This document shows, one piece after another, positions 7,787-14,635 of a stretch of DNA of 64,000 nt. Source of the DNA: Marivita sp030148515 (lineage in GTDB: Bacteria; Pseudomonadota; Alphaproteobacteria; Rhodobacterales; Rhodobacteraceae). Every line of letters begins with the position of its first letter. Position 1 is the stretch's first letter. A program made the translations under genes and the position numbers. The stretch spans positions 2,046,001 through 2,110,000 of the forward strand of contig NZ_CP180351.1 of assembly GCF_048006345.1 (NCBI RefSeq), read 5' to 3'. The notes under the pieces were generated by a model. It ran no database searches. It saw only the letters and a list, made by a program, of their open reading frames with translations, and had not been told where the DNA came from.

Positions 7787-8901
7787 TCTGTGGTCTCCTG
7801 AAAATCGCTGACGTTGGTCCACCCACCACCCTTGGCAGAGGCGTGAATGGCTTCGATCACCTCGGCCACCGCAAGCCCATCGCGGAAGGTGGGCCAGACG
7901 GCTTCTCCGGTGTGGATAGCGGCGAGGAAATCGCGGGCTTCGATGATGATCTGATCCTGATAGCCGGTGCCATGGCCCGGCCCGAGGCAGAACGGCAGAT
8001 AGTCGGGATGGGCAGGCCCGGTCAGGATTTTGCGGAACCCGCGCGTCGCCTCCGGCCCTTCGGCCAGATAGAGCCAGACCGCGTTCTGGTCTTCCTGATC
8101 AAATCGGATCGCGCCCTTCGTGCCCATGATTTCGTAGGCATAGCCCATCTTCCGGCCCGTCGCGATGCGGCTGGAATAGATGTGACCCATCACGCCCGAC
8201 GCGAACCGCACCATGATCTGCGCATGATCGTCATTGTCGACGGCACCGCCCGGGCGGGTGCTGTGCACGGTTTCCAGATCGGCGCAGACCTTGGCCACCG
8301 GCCCCATCAGCGCCAATGCGGCGTTGATCGGATGCGGGGCGAGGTCCCCCATATTGCCATTGGCCAGCCCCGTGCAGCGCCAGTTGAACGGGGTTGTCGG
8401 GTCAGACAGAAAATCCTCGGTATGTTCGCAGCGGAACCATGTGACATCGCCGATGGTGCCTTCGGCCAGAAGCTGGCGCACGAACTGGCTGGCGGGGGTT
8501 CGGATGTAGTTGAAGCCAATCATGTTCGGAACACCAGCCGCCTCGGCCGCGCGGACCATCGCGCGGGAGTCCTCCAAAGTCTCGGCCAAGGGTTTTTCGC
8601 AGAGCACCGGCTTGCCCAGCGCGATGGCGGCTTCGGCAATGGCGCGGTGCGTGTCCTGCGGGGAGGCGATTACCACGGCGTCCACCTTGGGATCAGAGAC
8701 CAGCGCCTGCCAGTCGGCGGCGGCGCGGTTGAAGCCAAAGGCGGCGCGGTAGCGTTCCGCGCTTTCGGGTGTCGACGCCGCGACCATCTCCAGCCGGGGG
8801 CGCAAGGCCGTGTCGAAAACCGCACCGACGGACGCCATGGCCACGGCATGCGCCTTGCCCATGTAGCCCCCGCCGACAATGCCGATTCCGATCTCGGACA
8901 T
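7783..8901 (-). CDS. Gfo/Idh/MocA family oxidoreductase (inositol-type dehydrogenase 1)
   Basis: A 372-residue dehydrogenase with Rossmann motif IGIVGGGYMGKAHA (residues about 5-18), VIASPQDTH and the EKP motif in PVLCEKPLAETLED. The ATG at 8901 follows GGGAGG; a longer open frame would run through the operator and divergent promoter, so the shorter start is chosen. It is the first gene of the minus-strand operon. Its start lies 18 bases from the palindrome at 8919-8934. It probably oxidises myo-inositol or a related cyclitol to the keto form. An IolG-like identity is plausible but unproven. Confidence 0.91.
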   Translation of the reverse strand: MSEIGIGIVGGGYMGKAHAVAMASVGAVFDTALRPRLEMVAASTPESAERYRAAFGFNRAAADWQALVSDPKVDAVVIASPQDTHRAIAEAAIALGKPVLCEKPLAETLEDSRAMVRAAEAAGVPNMIGFNYIRTPASQFVRQLLAEGTIGDVTWFRCEHTEDFLSDPTTPFNWRCTGLANGNMGDLAPHPINAALALMGPVAKVCADLETVHSTRPGGAVDNDDHAQIMVRFASGVMGHIYSSRIATGRKMGYAYEIMGTKGAIRFDQEDQNAVWLYLAEGPEATRGFRKILTGPAHPDYLPFCLGPGHGTGYQDQIIIEARDFLAAIHTGEAVWPTFRDGLAVAEVIEAIHASAKGGGWTNVSDFQETTE

Positions 8902-8918
8902 GCCATTCCTCCCGCATC

Positions 8919-8934
8919 TTGCAACCGGTTGCAA
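8919..8934. promoter_or_regulatory. LacI-type operator palindrome in divergent iol promoter region
   Basis: TTGCAACCGGTTGCAA is a perfect 16-base palindrome centred between the starts of the minus-strand dehydrogenase operon (8901) and iolC (8984). Its core TTGCAAC-N2-GTTGCAA is identical to that at 4632-4647 upstream of the LacI gene at 4698. A single site here could repress both divergent operons. Confidence 0.8.
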
Positions 8935-8983
8935 AATCTGTATCGTCAGCGCGAAACCGGTGCAACTCAAATTGCGTGAGACC

Positions 8984-9961
8984 ATGAAAGATCTGGCCCG
9001 ACTGCACGGCAAAGGCTTCCTCGTCATCGGACGCGCGGGGATGGATTTCTATGCCGACCCGCCGGGGACCCGGCTGGAGGACGCGGTGCAGTTCACCGCA
9101 GCCTTGGGGGGATCATCGGCCAATATCGCCGCTGGGCTGTGTCGGCTGGGGTGCGATGCGGCGCTGGTCACTTGCGTGTCGGACGATGCCATTGGGCGTT
9201 ACTGTCTGAAACAACTGGACAATTACGGGATCGACCGCCGCTTTGTCCGGTCGGTCGGGGGTGAGGCGCGCAATTCGCTTGCGGTGGTGGAAACACGGAT
9301 TGAGAACACGCAATCGGTGATCTACCGCAACAACGCCGCCGATTTCGCAATGACGATGCAGGATGTCGAGGCCCTGCCCTATGCCGGGTTCTCGGCGTTG
9401 ATCACCACGGGCACGGTGCTCGCCGCAGAGCCCTCGCGCAGCGCCACGTTCCACGCGTTCGAGCGCGCCAATGCTGCCGGGGTGCCAGTGATTTTCGACG
9501 TGGATTACCGGCCCTATTCCTGGGCTTCGGCGCAAGAGGCGTCTGACGTCTATTCCCGTGCGGCAACGCTGTGCGACATCGTCATCGGCAATGATGTAGA
9601 GTTCGACTTCATGGCCGGAGCCGAAGGCCAAGGGCTTGAGAAAGCACGGTCTTTGATCGGCGACGGCGCGCAGATTGTCGTCTACAAGATGGGCGAATTG
9701 GGGGCGATCACCATCACACCAGAGGGCGAGACGCGCACCGGCATTTATGAGACCGAGGCTCTAAAACCAACCGGCGCGGGCGACAGTTTCATGGCTGGTT
9801 TTCTGGCTGCTCTGTCCGACGGTCAGCCAATTGCCGAAGCGGTGCGCCAAGGCTCTGCGGCCGCCGCCATCGTCGTGTCGCGGGTGGGCTGCGCGCCTGC
9901 CATGCCGACCCCGGACGAACTCACCGACTTCATGGCGCGTGCCGTCATGCGCTCTGCCTGA
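8984..9961 (+). CDS. iolC: 5-dehydro-2-deoxygluconokinase (IolC), PfkB family
   Basis: A 325-residue PfkB/ribokinase-fold kinase. The substrate-side motif GGSSANIAAGLCRLG is near residue 38. The ATP/catalytic signature GAGDSFMAGF, with the catalytic Asp, is near residue 265. IolC phosphorylates 5-dehydro-2-deoxy-D-gluconate in myo-inositol catabolism. The family DUF2090 aldolase-like C-terminal extension seen in many alphaproteobacterial IolC proteins is absent; a separate aldolase gene follows instead. The ATG at 8984 has only a weak ribosome site (GTGAG). It is the first gene of the plus-strand operon, 12 bases before iolB. Confidence 0.9.
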   Translation: MKDLARLHGKGFLVIGRAGMDFYADPPGTRLEDAVQFTAALGGSSANIAAGLCRLGCDAALVTCVSDDAIGRYCLKQLDNYGIDRRFVRSVGGEARNSLAVVETRIENTQSVIYRNNAADFAMTMQDVEALPYAGFSALITTGTVLAAEPSRSATFHAFERANAAGVPVIFDVDYRPYSWASAQEASDVYSRAATLCDIVIGNDVEFDFMAGAEGQGLEKARSLIGDGAQIVVYKMGELGAITITPEGETRTGIYETEALKPTGAGDSFMAGFLAALSDGQPIAEAVRQGSAAAAIVVSRVGCAPAMPTPDELTDFMARAVMRSA

Positions 9962-9972
9962 GAGGAGGCTTT

Positions 9973-10812
9973 ATGCACATCCCCCCCCATGACAACGGCA
10001 ACAAACCGATCGTCGATGTCGATCACCCGCTGGTGCCGCTCAACTACTTCAACATCGTGAAGCTGAAGCCGGGTGAAACGTACGATTACCGTCTTGAAGC
10101 GTACGAAACCTGCATTGTGCCTGCTACCGGGACGGTCACGGTCGAAACGGCGGGTGAGACCTTTGCCGATATCGGTCATCGCGGCGAGGACGTGTGGGAT
10201 GGTGATCCCGAAGGCGTCTATGTGCCGACCGGATCAGGGGCCCGGATCACCGCGCGGACAGAGACCGAGGTGTTCATCGCCGGTGCAAAATTTGCAACGA
10301 CGTTGCAACCCTTTGCAATCCGCAAGGATGACTTGGACCTCGTGCAATACGGCAGCGACGACACCAAGACCCATCGCAAGATCAAGCACATCCTTGGCGC
10401 GAATCACCATGACCGCGTTGGGCGGTTGTTGGTGTCGGAACTGTTCACCGTGGGCGCGGGCGGCTGGTCTGGCTTCCCGTCGCACAAGCATGACACCGAC
10501 CGCCTTCCGGACGAGACCCGGCACGACGAGACCTACAATTTCCGGTTCAAGCCGAATTACGGCTCGGGCCTGCAAATGCTCCAGCGCGTCGATAACGAAC
10601 CGGGGGACGCGTATCACATCATGGATCGCTCCACCGTGCTGATCGACAAAGGGTATCACCCCTGCTGCGCGCTGCCGGGATACGAAATGTATTACTTCAC
10701 CATCCTTGGCGGGCTGTCGCAGCGGTCGCTCAAGCAGTATTTTCAGCCGACCCACGCCGAGCAGTTACACACGGTCCCCGGCATCATGGACATGGTGGCC
10801 AAGTTCAAATGA
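9973..10812 (+). CDS. iolB: 5-deoxy-glucuronate isomerase (IolB)
   Basis: A 279-residue two-cupin protein with the IolB metal-site motifs FPSHKHDTDR and HDETYNFRF (about residues 175-198) and the terminal YHPCCALPGYEMYYF. It isomerises 5-deoxy-glucuronate to 5-dehydro-2-deoxy-gluconate in the cytoplasm, immediately before IolC in the pathway. A strong AGGAGG precedes the ATG. It overlaps the next gene by 4 bases (ATGA). An operator-like inverted repeat lies inside the gene at 10292-10308. Confidence 0.95.
   Translation: MHIPPHDNGNKPIVDVDHPLVPLNYFNIVKLKPGETYDYRLEAYETCIVPATGTVTVETAGETFADIGHRGEDVWDGDPEGVYVPTGSGARITARTETEVFIAGAKFATTLQPFAIRKDDLDLVQYGSDDTKTHRKIKHILGANHHDRVGRLLVSELFTVGAGGWSGFPSHKHDTDRLPDETRHDETYNFRFKPNYGSGLQMLQRVDNEPGDAYHIMDRSTVLIDKGYHPCCALPGYEMYYFTILGGLSQRSLKQYFQPTHAEQLHTVPGIMDMVAKFK
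10292..10308. promoter_or_regulatory. Intragenic TTGCAAC/GTTGCAA inverted repeat
   Basis: TTGCAAC-GAC-GTTGCAA has the same 7-base arms as the operators at 4632 and 8919, but a 3-base rather than 2-base spacer, and it lies inside iolB. It could be an auxiliary operator for looping or a chance product of coding sequence. Confidence 0.25.
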
Positions 10813-11633
10813 CCCGTGCGACGCTGGCCGAGGTGTTGCAGCCCGCGCTTCGGGATGGATACGCGGTGGCGGGGTTGGTCTGCCTTGGCTGGGAGGACGC
10901 CCGCGCCTATGTCGCTGCCGCCGAAGCCGAAGGTGCGCCGGTGATCCTTCAGGCCGGACCGGGCGCGCGCGCGCATATGCCCCTGCCCGTCTGGGCTTCG
11001 ATGTTTCACGCCTTGGCGGATGGCGCTTCGGTACCGGTGGTGTCCCATCTGGACCACGGGACCCGCGTTGCAGAATGCGCAGAGGCGATTGCGTTGGGGT
11101 TCACATCGGTGATGTTCGACGGCTCGCGCCTGCCCTTGGAGGAAAACATCGCGCAGACGAAGGCCATTGTGGAGATGGCACACCAGGCCGGTGTGTCATG
11201 CGAAGGCGAGATCGGGTTTGTGGGCTACGCGGACGGTGCGGAGTTGCACGGAACCGACTCGGACGAGGCAGCTCGTTTTGCGGCGGAGACCGGCGTTGAC
11301 GCGATGGCGGTGTCCATCGGCAATGTGCACCTGCAAACGGATCAGGTGGCGCAGATCGACCGCGACAGGCTGGCCCGGATCGAAGCTGTGACGGACGTGC
11401 CGTTGGTGATCCACGGGGGGTCCGGCTTGCCGCATGACCTCCGCCAAGACCTCGCGCGGACCAGTGCGATCTGCAAGTTCAACATCGGCACGGAGTTGCG
11501 GATGACCTTCGGCGGGGCACTGCGAGCGAACTTGGCAACGCGACCTGATGTGTTTGATCGGATTGCAATTTTGTCGGCGGTGGAGGAACCGTTGACAGAG
11601 AAAGCGCGTGAGGTGATCCGGGGGTTGCGCTGA
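10809..11633 (+). CDS. Class II (FbaA/IolJ-type) aldolase, probable 2-deoxy-5-keto-gluconate-6-phosphate aldolase
   Basis: A 274-residue class II fructose-bisphosphate-aldolase-family protein. Zinc and catalytic motifs are VSHLDHGTR (catalytic Asp and zinc His, about residues 78-86), CEGEIGFVGYAD, SIGNVH and VIHGGSGLP (zinc His). Position directly after iolC and iolB, with a 4-base ATGA overlap, fits IolJ, which cleaves the phosphorylated intermediate to dihydroxyacetone phosphate and malonic semialdehyde. iolD and iolA, needed to complete the standard route, are not in the window. Confidence 0.86.
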   Translation: MTRATLAEVLQPALRDGYAVAGLVCLGWEDARAYVAAAEAEGAPVILQAGPGARAHMPLPVWASMFHALADGASVPVVSHLDHGTRVAECAEAIALGFTSVMFDGSRLPLEENIAQTKAIVEMAHQAGVSCEGEIGFVGYADGAELHGTDSDEAARFAAETGVDAMAVSIGNVHLQTDQVAQIDRDRLARIEAVTDVPLVIHGGSGLPHDLRQDLARTSAICKFNIGTELRMTFGGALRANLATRPDVFDRIAILSAVEEPLTEKAREVIRGLR

Positions 11634-11700
11634 TCCTCCGACCTTCCTGTCTGTTCAGCTTCGAACCAGCGTCGCGCCCGAACCGAGGGGTGGGCGAGAA

Positions 11701-11750
11701 GCGCCCGCCCCGTGGGGGCGGTTCGGGCGCTGCCTGTGCATAGCACAGGC
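11701..11750 (+). terminator. Two hairpins after the iolCB-aldolase operon
   Basis: GCGCCCG (11701-11707) pairs with CGGGCGC (11724-11730) around an inner CCCC/GGGG stem. It is followed directly by the perfect hairpin GCCTGTGC-ATA-GCACAGGC (11732-11750). There is no clear T-run, so intrinsic termination is only tentative. The rest of 11634-11838 shows nothing else I can support. Confidence 0.4.
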
Positions 11751-11838
11751 ATGGCGCACTGGATTTAGAGAACAGTCCTTCAATCCTTTCGAAAAACTGT
11801 CATGCTGGCAGCACTCGACCCACCAAAGGACCACCCCT

Positions 11839-12255
11839 ATGATCGCCTATGTCACCGTTGGTGCAGATGACATCGACCAGGCCAAGCGGTTCTATTCGGC
11901 GTTCCTCCCTGCCCTTGGCTATAGCATGACCCAAGGCTCCGAGGGGCTGAGCTTTGCTCTGCCGGTGCCGCCGGGAGAGGCCCCTGTTCACCCGGATTTT
12001 TATGTCAAACCGACGTTCAATGGGCAGCCCGCCTCGGCCGGGAACGGGACGATGGTGGCGTTCGAGGCCGCCGATCAGGTGCAGGTCCGCGCACTGCACG
12101 CCGCCGCTCTGGCGGCAGGTGGGTCGAATGAAGGCCAACCGGGGTTTCGCGCCTCTTACGGTCCGCGCTTTTACGTGAGCTACCTCCGCGACCCGCAGGG
12201 CAACAAGATCGCGCTGTTTTCGAGCAATCCGAACGATCCCAGCCGAGACGACTGA
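11839..12255 (+). CDS. VOC family (glyoxalase/bleomycin-resistance fold) protein
   Basis: A 138-residue single VOC domain: MIAYVTVGADDIDQAKRFYS at the start, then FDYVKP-like segments and the C-terminal YLRDPQGNKIALFS with a family-typical metal-binding position. Members include lyases, dioxygenases and resistance proteins, so the specific reaction cannot be assigned. It is a stand-alone gene, convergent with the PanB-like operon (18 bases apart) and separated from the iol operon by the hairpins at 11701-11750. Confidence 0.85.
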   Translation: MIAYVTVGADDIDQAKRFYSAFLPALGYSMTQGSEGLSFALPVPPGEAPVHPDFYVKPTFNGQPASAGNGTMVAFEAADQVQVRALHAAALAAGGSNEGQPGFRASYGPRFYVSYLRDPQGNKIALFSSNPNDPSRDD

Positions 12256-12273
12256 GACCGGACGAAATCGGCG

Positions 12274-13083
12274 TCAGCCCTTAACCGCCGCACAGAAGGC
12301 ATCGAATTCGCTGTCGGAGATCGGTACGCAATGCTCGGGCGCGGGATATGCGCCGGTTTTTACATCTTCGACAAACTCTCCAAAGGCCGCGATGCGTTCT
12401 TTTTGCAAACGCGCGAATTCTGCCGCAAAATCGCGGTAGCGTTTGGCATGGCGGGGCTGTTTGTTGGTCCCATGGCCCAGCACATCCTCGGCAAAAAGGT
12501 ATTGCGCATCGGCATGTACGCCGGCGCCCATACCCAGCATCAAAAGCGGCGAATTGCGTGCGATCATTTCGGCCACGCGATACGGCACCACTTCAAGCTC
12601 GGCGCCGAAACAGCCGATCTCTTCCAGCCGTTTGACATGATCCCAGACCGCCTTGGCGCTGTCCGCCGTCTTGCCCACCGCCTTGAACCCGCCAGTCCAG
12701 GTGCATTGCGACGGGATCAGCCCAACATGCGCGACGACGGGAATGCCGTTGTCACAAAGCAGTTTCTGGATATCGAGAGAGGCCGAGCAATAGACGCAAT
12801 CGCCTCCGGTCTGCATCGCGGCGTGGGCAGCGCGCAGGTAGTCTTCGCCAGTGCAAAGCGCACCGTAGAGCAAGCCGACCTGCACAAAGCAGTCCCCCGC
12901 CGCCGCGCGCATGTCGGGCGTCCAGAGTGGCGCGATGATCGACAGCATATCGATCCCGGCAGCGGCCGCGGCGCGGGCTTCATCCGGCGTTTCGACAAAG
13001 AGCATCGTCAGCTTTTCGCCCCGCGCCTTGCGCGCACGCAGGTCAGCGACCGTGGGGCGGTTGTGATAAAGGCCCACGGTCAC
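12274..13083 (-). CDS. PanB-like protein (ketopantoate hydroxymethyltransferase superfamily) with degenerate metal site
   Basis: A 269-residue PEP-mutase/PanB-type TIM barrel. PanB-like segments are AHVGLIPSQ (HLGLTPQ in PanB), GGFKAVGKT, the catalytic-Glu region ELEVVP (LECVP in PanB) and LGMGAGVHADAQYLFAEDVLG. By eye the three PanB Mg ligands are missing: VGDS is replaced around SIIAP, LADLPF around VQVGLLYG, and KIEGG around VYCSAS. Ordinary pantothenate synthesis is therefore doubtful. The GTG start at 13083 overlaps the Rieske gene stop (GTGA). It is the last gene of the desaturase-Rieske-PanB-like operon, so a role in handling a product of that oxygenase is an inference. Confidence 0.8.
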   Translation of the reverse strand: MTVGLYHNRPTVADLRARKARGEKLTMLFVETPDEARAAAAAGIDMLSIIAPLWTPDMRAAAGDCFVQVGLLYGALCTGEDYLRAAHAAMQTGGDCVYCSASLDIQKLLCDNGIPVVAHVGLIPSQCTWTGGFKAVGKTADSAKAVWDHVKRLEEIGCFGAELEVVPYRVAEMIARNSPLLMLGMGAGVHADAQYLFAEDVLGHGTNKQPRHAKRYRDFAAEFARLQKERIAAFGEFVEDVKTGAYPAPEHCVPISDSEFDAFCAAVKG

Positions 13084-13388
13084 ACCTCGATCAAGACGCG
13101 GCCGCCTTCGACCTTGGTTTTGTAGGTCTTAAGGTTCACGCAAGCGGGGGCGCGTTTGGCCTCTCCGGTGCGGTAATCGAAGGTGGCGTTGTGCTTTGGG
13201 CACTCGATCTCATATTCCATCACCAGCCCGTCTTCGAGATGCACCTGCTCGTGCGTGCAGAGGCCGTCGGTGCAGAAGTAGTCACCGTCCGGGCTGTGGT
13301 AGATGGCAAAGGTGCGATCCTCGTGATCGAAGCGGATCAGGTCTTCTTCGTCGATGTCATCGGTCGCACAGGCGTCGATCCAGAGCAT
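13080..13388 (-). CDS. mocE: MocE family Rieske-type 2Fe-2S ferredoxin
   Basis: A 102-residue Rieske domain with cluster ligands in GLCTHEQVHL (Cys-x-His) and ECPKHNATFD (Cys-Pro-x-His). It is the size of soluble Rieske ferredoxins. MocE belongs to the rhizopine (3-O-methyl-scyllo-inosamine) catabolism genes of Rhizobium, where it pairs with the desaturase-like MocD. The ATG at 13388 has AAGGA 7 bases upstream. It lies 25 bases after the MocD-like gene and presumably delivers electrons to it. No dedicated ferredoxin reductase (MocF) is seen in the window. Confidence 0.92.
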   Translation of the reverse strand: MLWIDACATDDIDEEDLIRFDHEDRTFAIYHSPDGDYFCTDGLCTHEQVHLEDGLVMEYEIECPKHNATFDYRTGEAKRAPACVNLKTYKTKVEGGRVLIEV

Positions 13389-13413
13389 ATCATGTCCTTG
13401 ATTTGTTATCAGG

Positions 13414-14493
13414 TTATTCGGCGGCAGCGCCGAGCGCGGCTGCGTGGAGATCCTCGCGGTAGGGTTTCGCGGTGGGCGGCAGATCGCGTTTCAGGAACAC
13501 GTCCTCATAGGCCAGTTGGCGGCGCAGCACGGGCAGGATTTCCCTGTAGGCCTGCCACATGGAGGTGTTGGCGGCTGGCAGATCGTGCTTGATCGCCGCA
13601 TGCAGGTCGGGGAGCCGGTGATAGGGTACCATCGGGAACATGTGGTGTTCGACGTGGAAGTTCATGTTCCAGTAGATGAAGCGCGACACCGGATTGATAT
13701 AGACGGTGCGCGAATTCAGCCGGTGGTCGGTGACATTGTCGGCCAGCCCTGCGTGCTGCATCACACCTGTCAGCACATGATGCCATGCGCCGTAAAGCCG
13801 GGGCAGACCGATCACCATCAGCGGCAGGATCGACCCCATTGCCAGCGCCAGCGCGATGGTCGCGGCATAGATTGCCACCCAGACACGGGCGATGCGGATC
13901 AACTTGGGCTGTTCCTGCTCTGGGATATAGCTGGCCTCTTCCGGGTGAATGCGACCGGACGCGTTCAGGAGCATGCGTTTCCAGCCGTCATACGCGTCGA
14001 AAATCCCAAAGAAATTCATCACGATGCGGAAGAGTGCAGGCGGGCGCATGGCGACGATCTCGGGGTCGCGCCCGACGATGATCGTGTCGGTGTGGTGGCG
14101 CGCATGGCTCCAGCGCCATGAGACCGGATTGCGCACCATGCAGAAGCTGGCGATCTGGTAGAGCCAGTCGTTGTAGTGGCGCGTCTTGAACGCCGTGCCG
14201 TGGGAACATTCGTGCCAGCGCGAGTCCATCGCCGACCCGTAGAGCAACCCGTAAGCCAGCCAGAACGGTGCGCTCCACCACGAGGGCCACAGGGCGATGC
14301 CGATGGCGGCGAAGACGATCATGCCGGCGAACAGGATGAACGTATCGCGGATCGCCGGCTGATCCGACCGCTGCATCAGCTCTTTCATCTGCTTGCGCGG
14401 GATGTCGGTGTGATACCACTCCGCCGCCGCAAGTCCGGTTTCGACGGCCTGACGGGCATTCGGCCCCAGCAGGGAATAATCGCGTTTTGCCAT
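13414..14493 (-). CDS. Membrane di-iron fatty-acid-desaturase family oxygenase (MocD-like)
   Basis: A 359-residue integral membrane protein with the three histidine boxes of the desaturase/hydroxylase family: WHECSHGTAF (HX3H), SHARHHTDT (HX2HH) and FHVEHHMFP (HX2HH). Hydrophobic segments are interspersed. The ATG at 14493 gives a standard N-terminus; the longer frame to 14523 is unlikely. It is followed by the MocE Rieske ferredoxin, its likely electron donor. In Rhizobium the MocD/MocE pair is needed for O-methyl rhizopine use, consistent with oxidative O-demethylation. It is divergent from the LacI gene at 14636. Lipid desaturation is the alternative. Confidence 0.9.
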   Translation of the reverse strand: MAKRDYSLLGPNARQAVETGLAAAEWYHTDIPRKQMKELMQRSDQPAIRDTFILFAGMIVFAAIGIALWPSWWSAPFWLAYGLLYGSAMDSRWHECSHGTAFKTRHYNDWLYQIASFCMVRNPVSWRWSHARHHTDTIIVGRDPEIVAMRPPALFRIVMNFFGIFDAYDGWKRMLLNASGRIHPEEASYIPEQEQPKLIRIARVWVAIYAATIALALAMGSILPLMVIGLPRLYGAWHHVLTGVMQHAGLADNVTDHRLNSRTVYINPVSRFIYWNMNFHVEHHMFPMVPYHRLPDLHAAIKHDLPAANTSMWQAYREILPVLRRQLAYEDVFLKRDLPPTAKPYREDLHAAALGAAAE

Positions 14494-14571
14494 GATCCTG
14501 AGCCCTTCAGAACATCCGTTCACAGGCAGGCTACCGGATGCCGTTTCCCGGACAAAGAGATTGCCGGAAAT

Positions 14572-14625
14572 ATCACATCAGTTTACATCAGCTTGCAGAT
14601 CGGAAATGATCAAATCACATCAGTT
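14572..14625. promoter_or_regulatory. 12-base direct repeats in the mocD/LacI divergent promoter
   Basis: ATCACATCAGTT occurs at 14572-14583 and again at 14614-14625, 42 bases apart (four helical turns). A third ACATCAG lies between them. The repeats sit between the starts of the MocD-like gene (14493) and the LacI gene (14636). They share the CATCA half-site with the candidate operators of the paralogous LacI gene at 3521-4549. Probable operator cluster. Confidence 0.5.
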
Positions 14626-14635
14626 CTGGTGAGTG

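Noticed and set aside
5531..7801. 756-codon plus-strand open frame
   Set aside because: It runs antisense to two well-supported genes (dehydrogenase and MocC-like isomerase), starts inside the LacI gene and has no recognisable domain. A by-product of high GC codon bias.
13414..14493. Ordinary fatty-acid desaturase
   Set aside because: Not excluded by the three His boxes, but direct pairing with a MocE-type Rieske ferredoxin and the inositol/LacI context favour a MocD-like oxygenase. Kept as the alternative.
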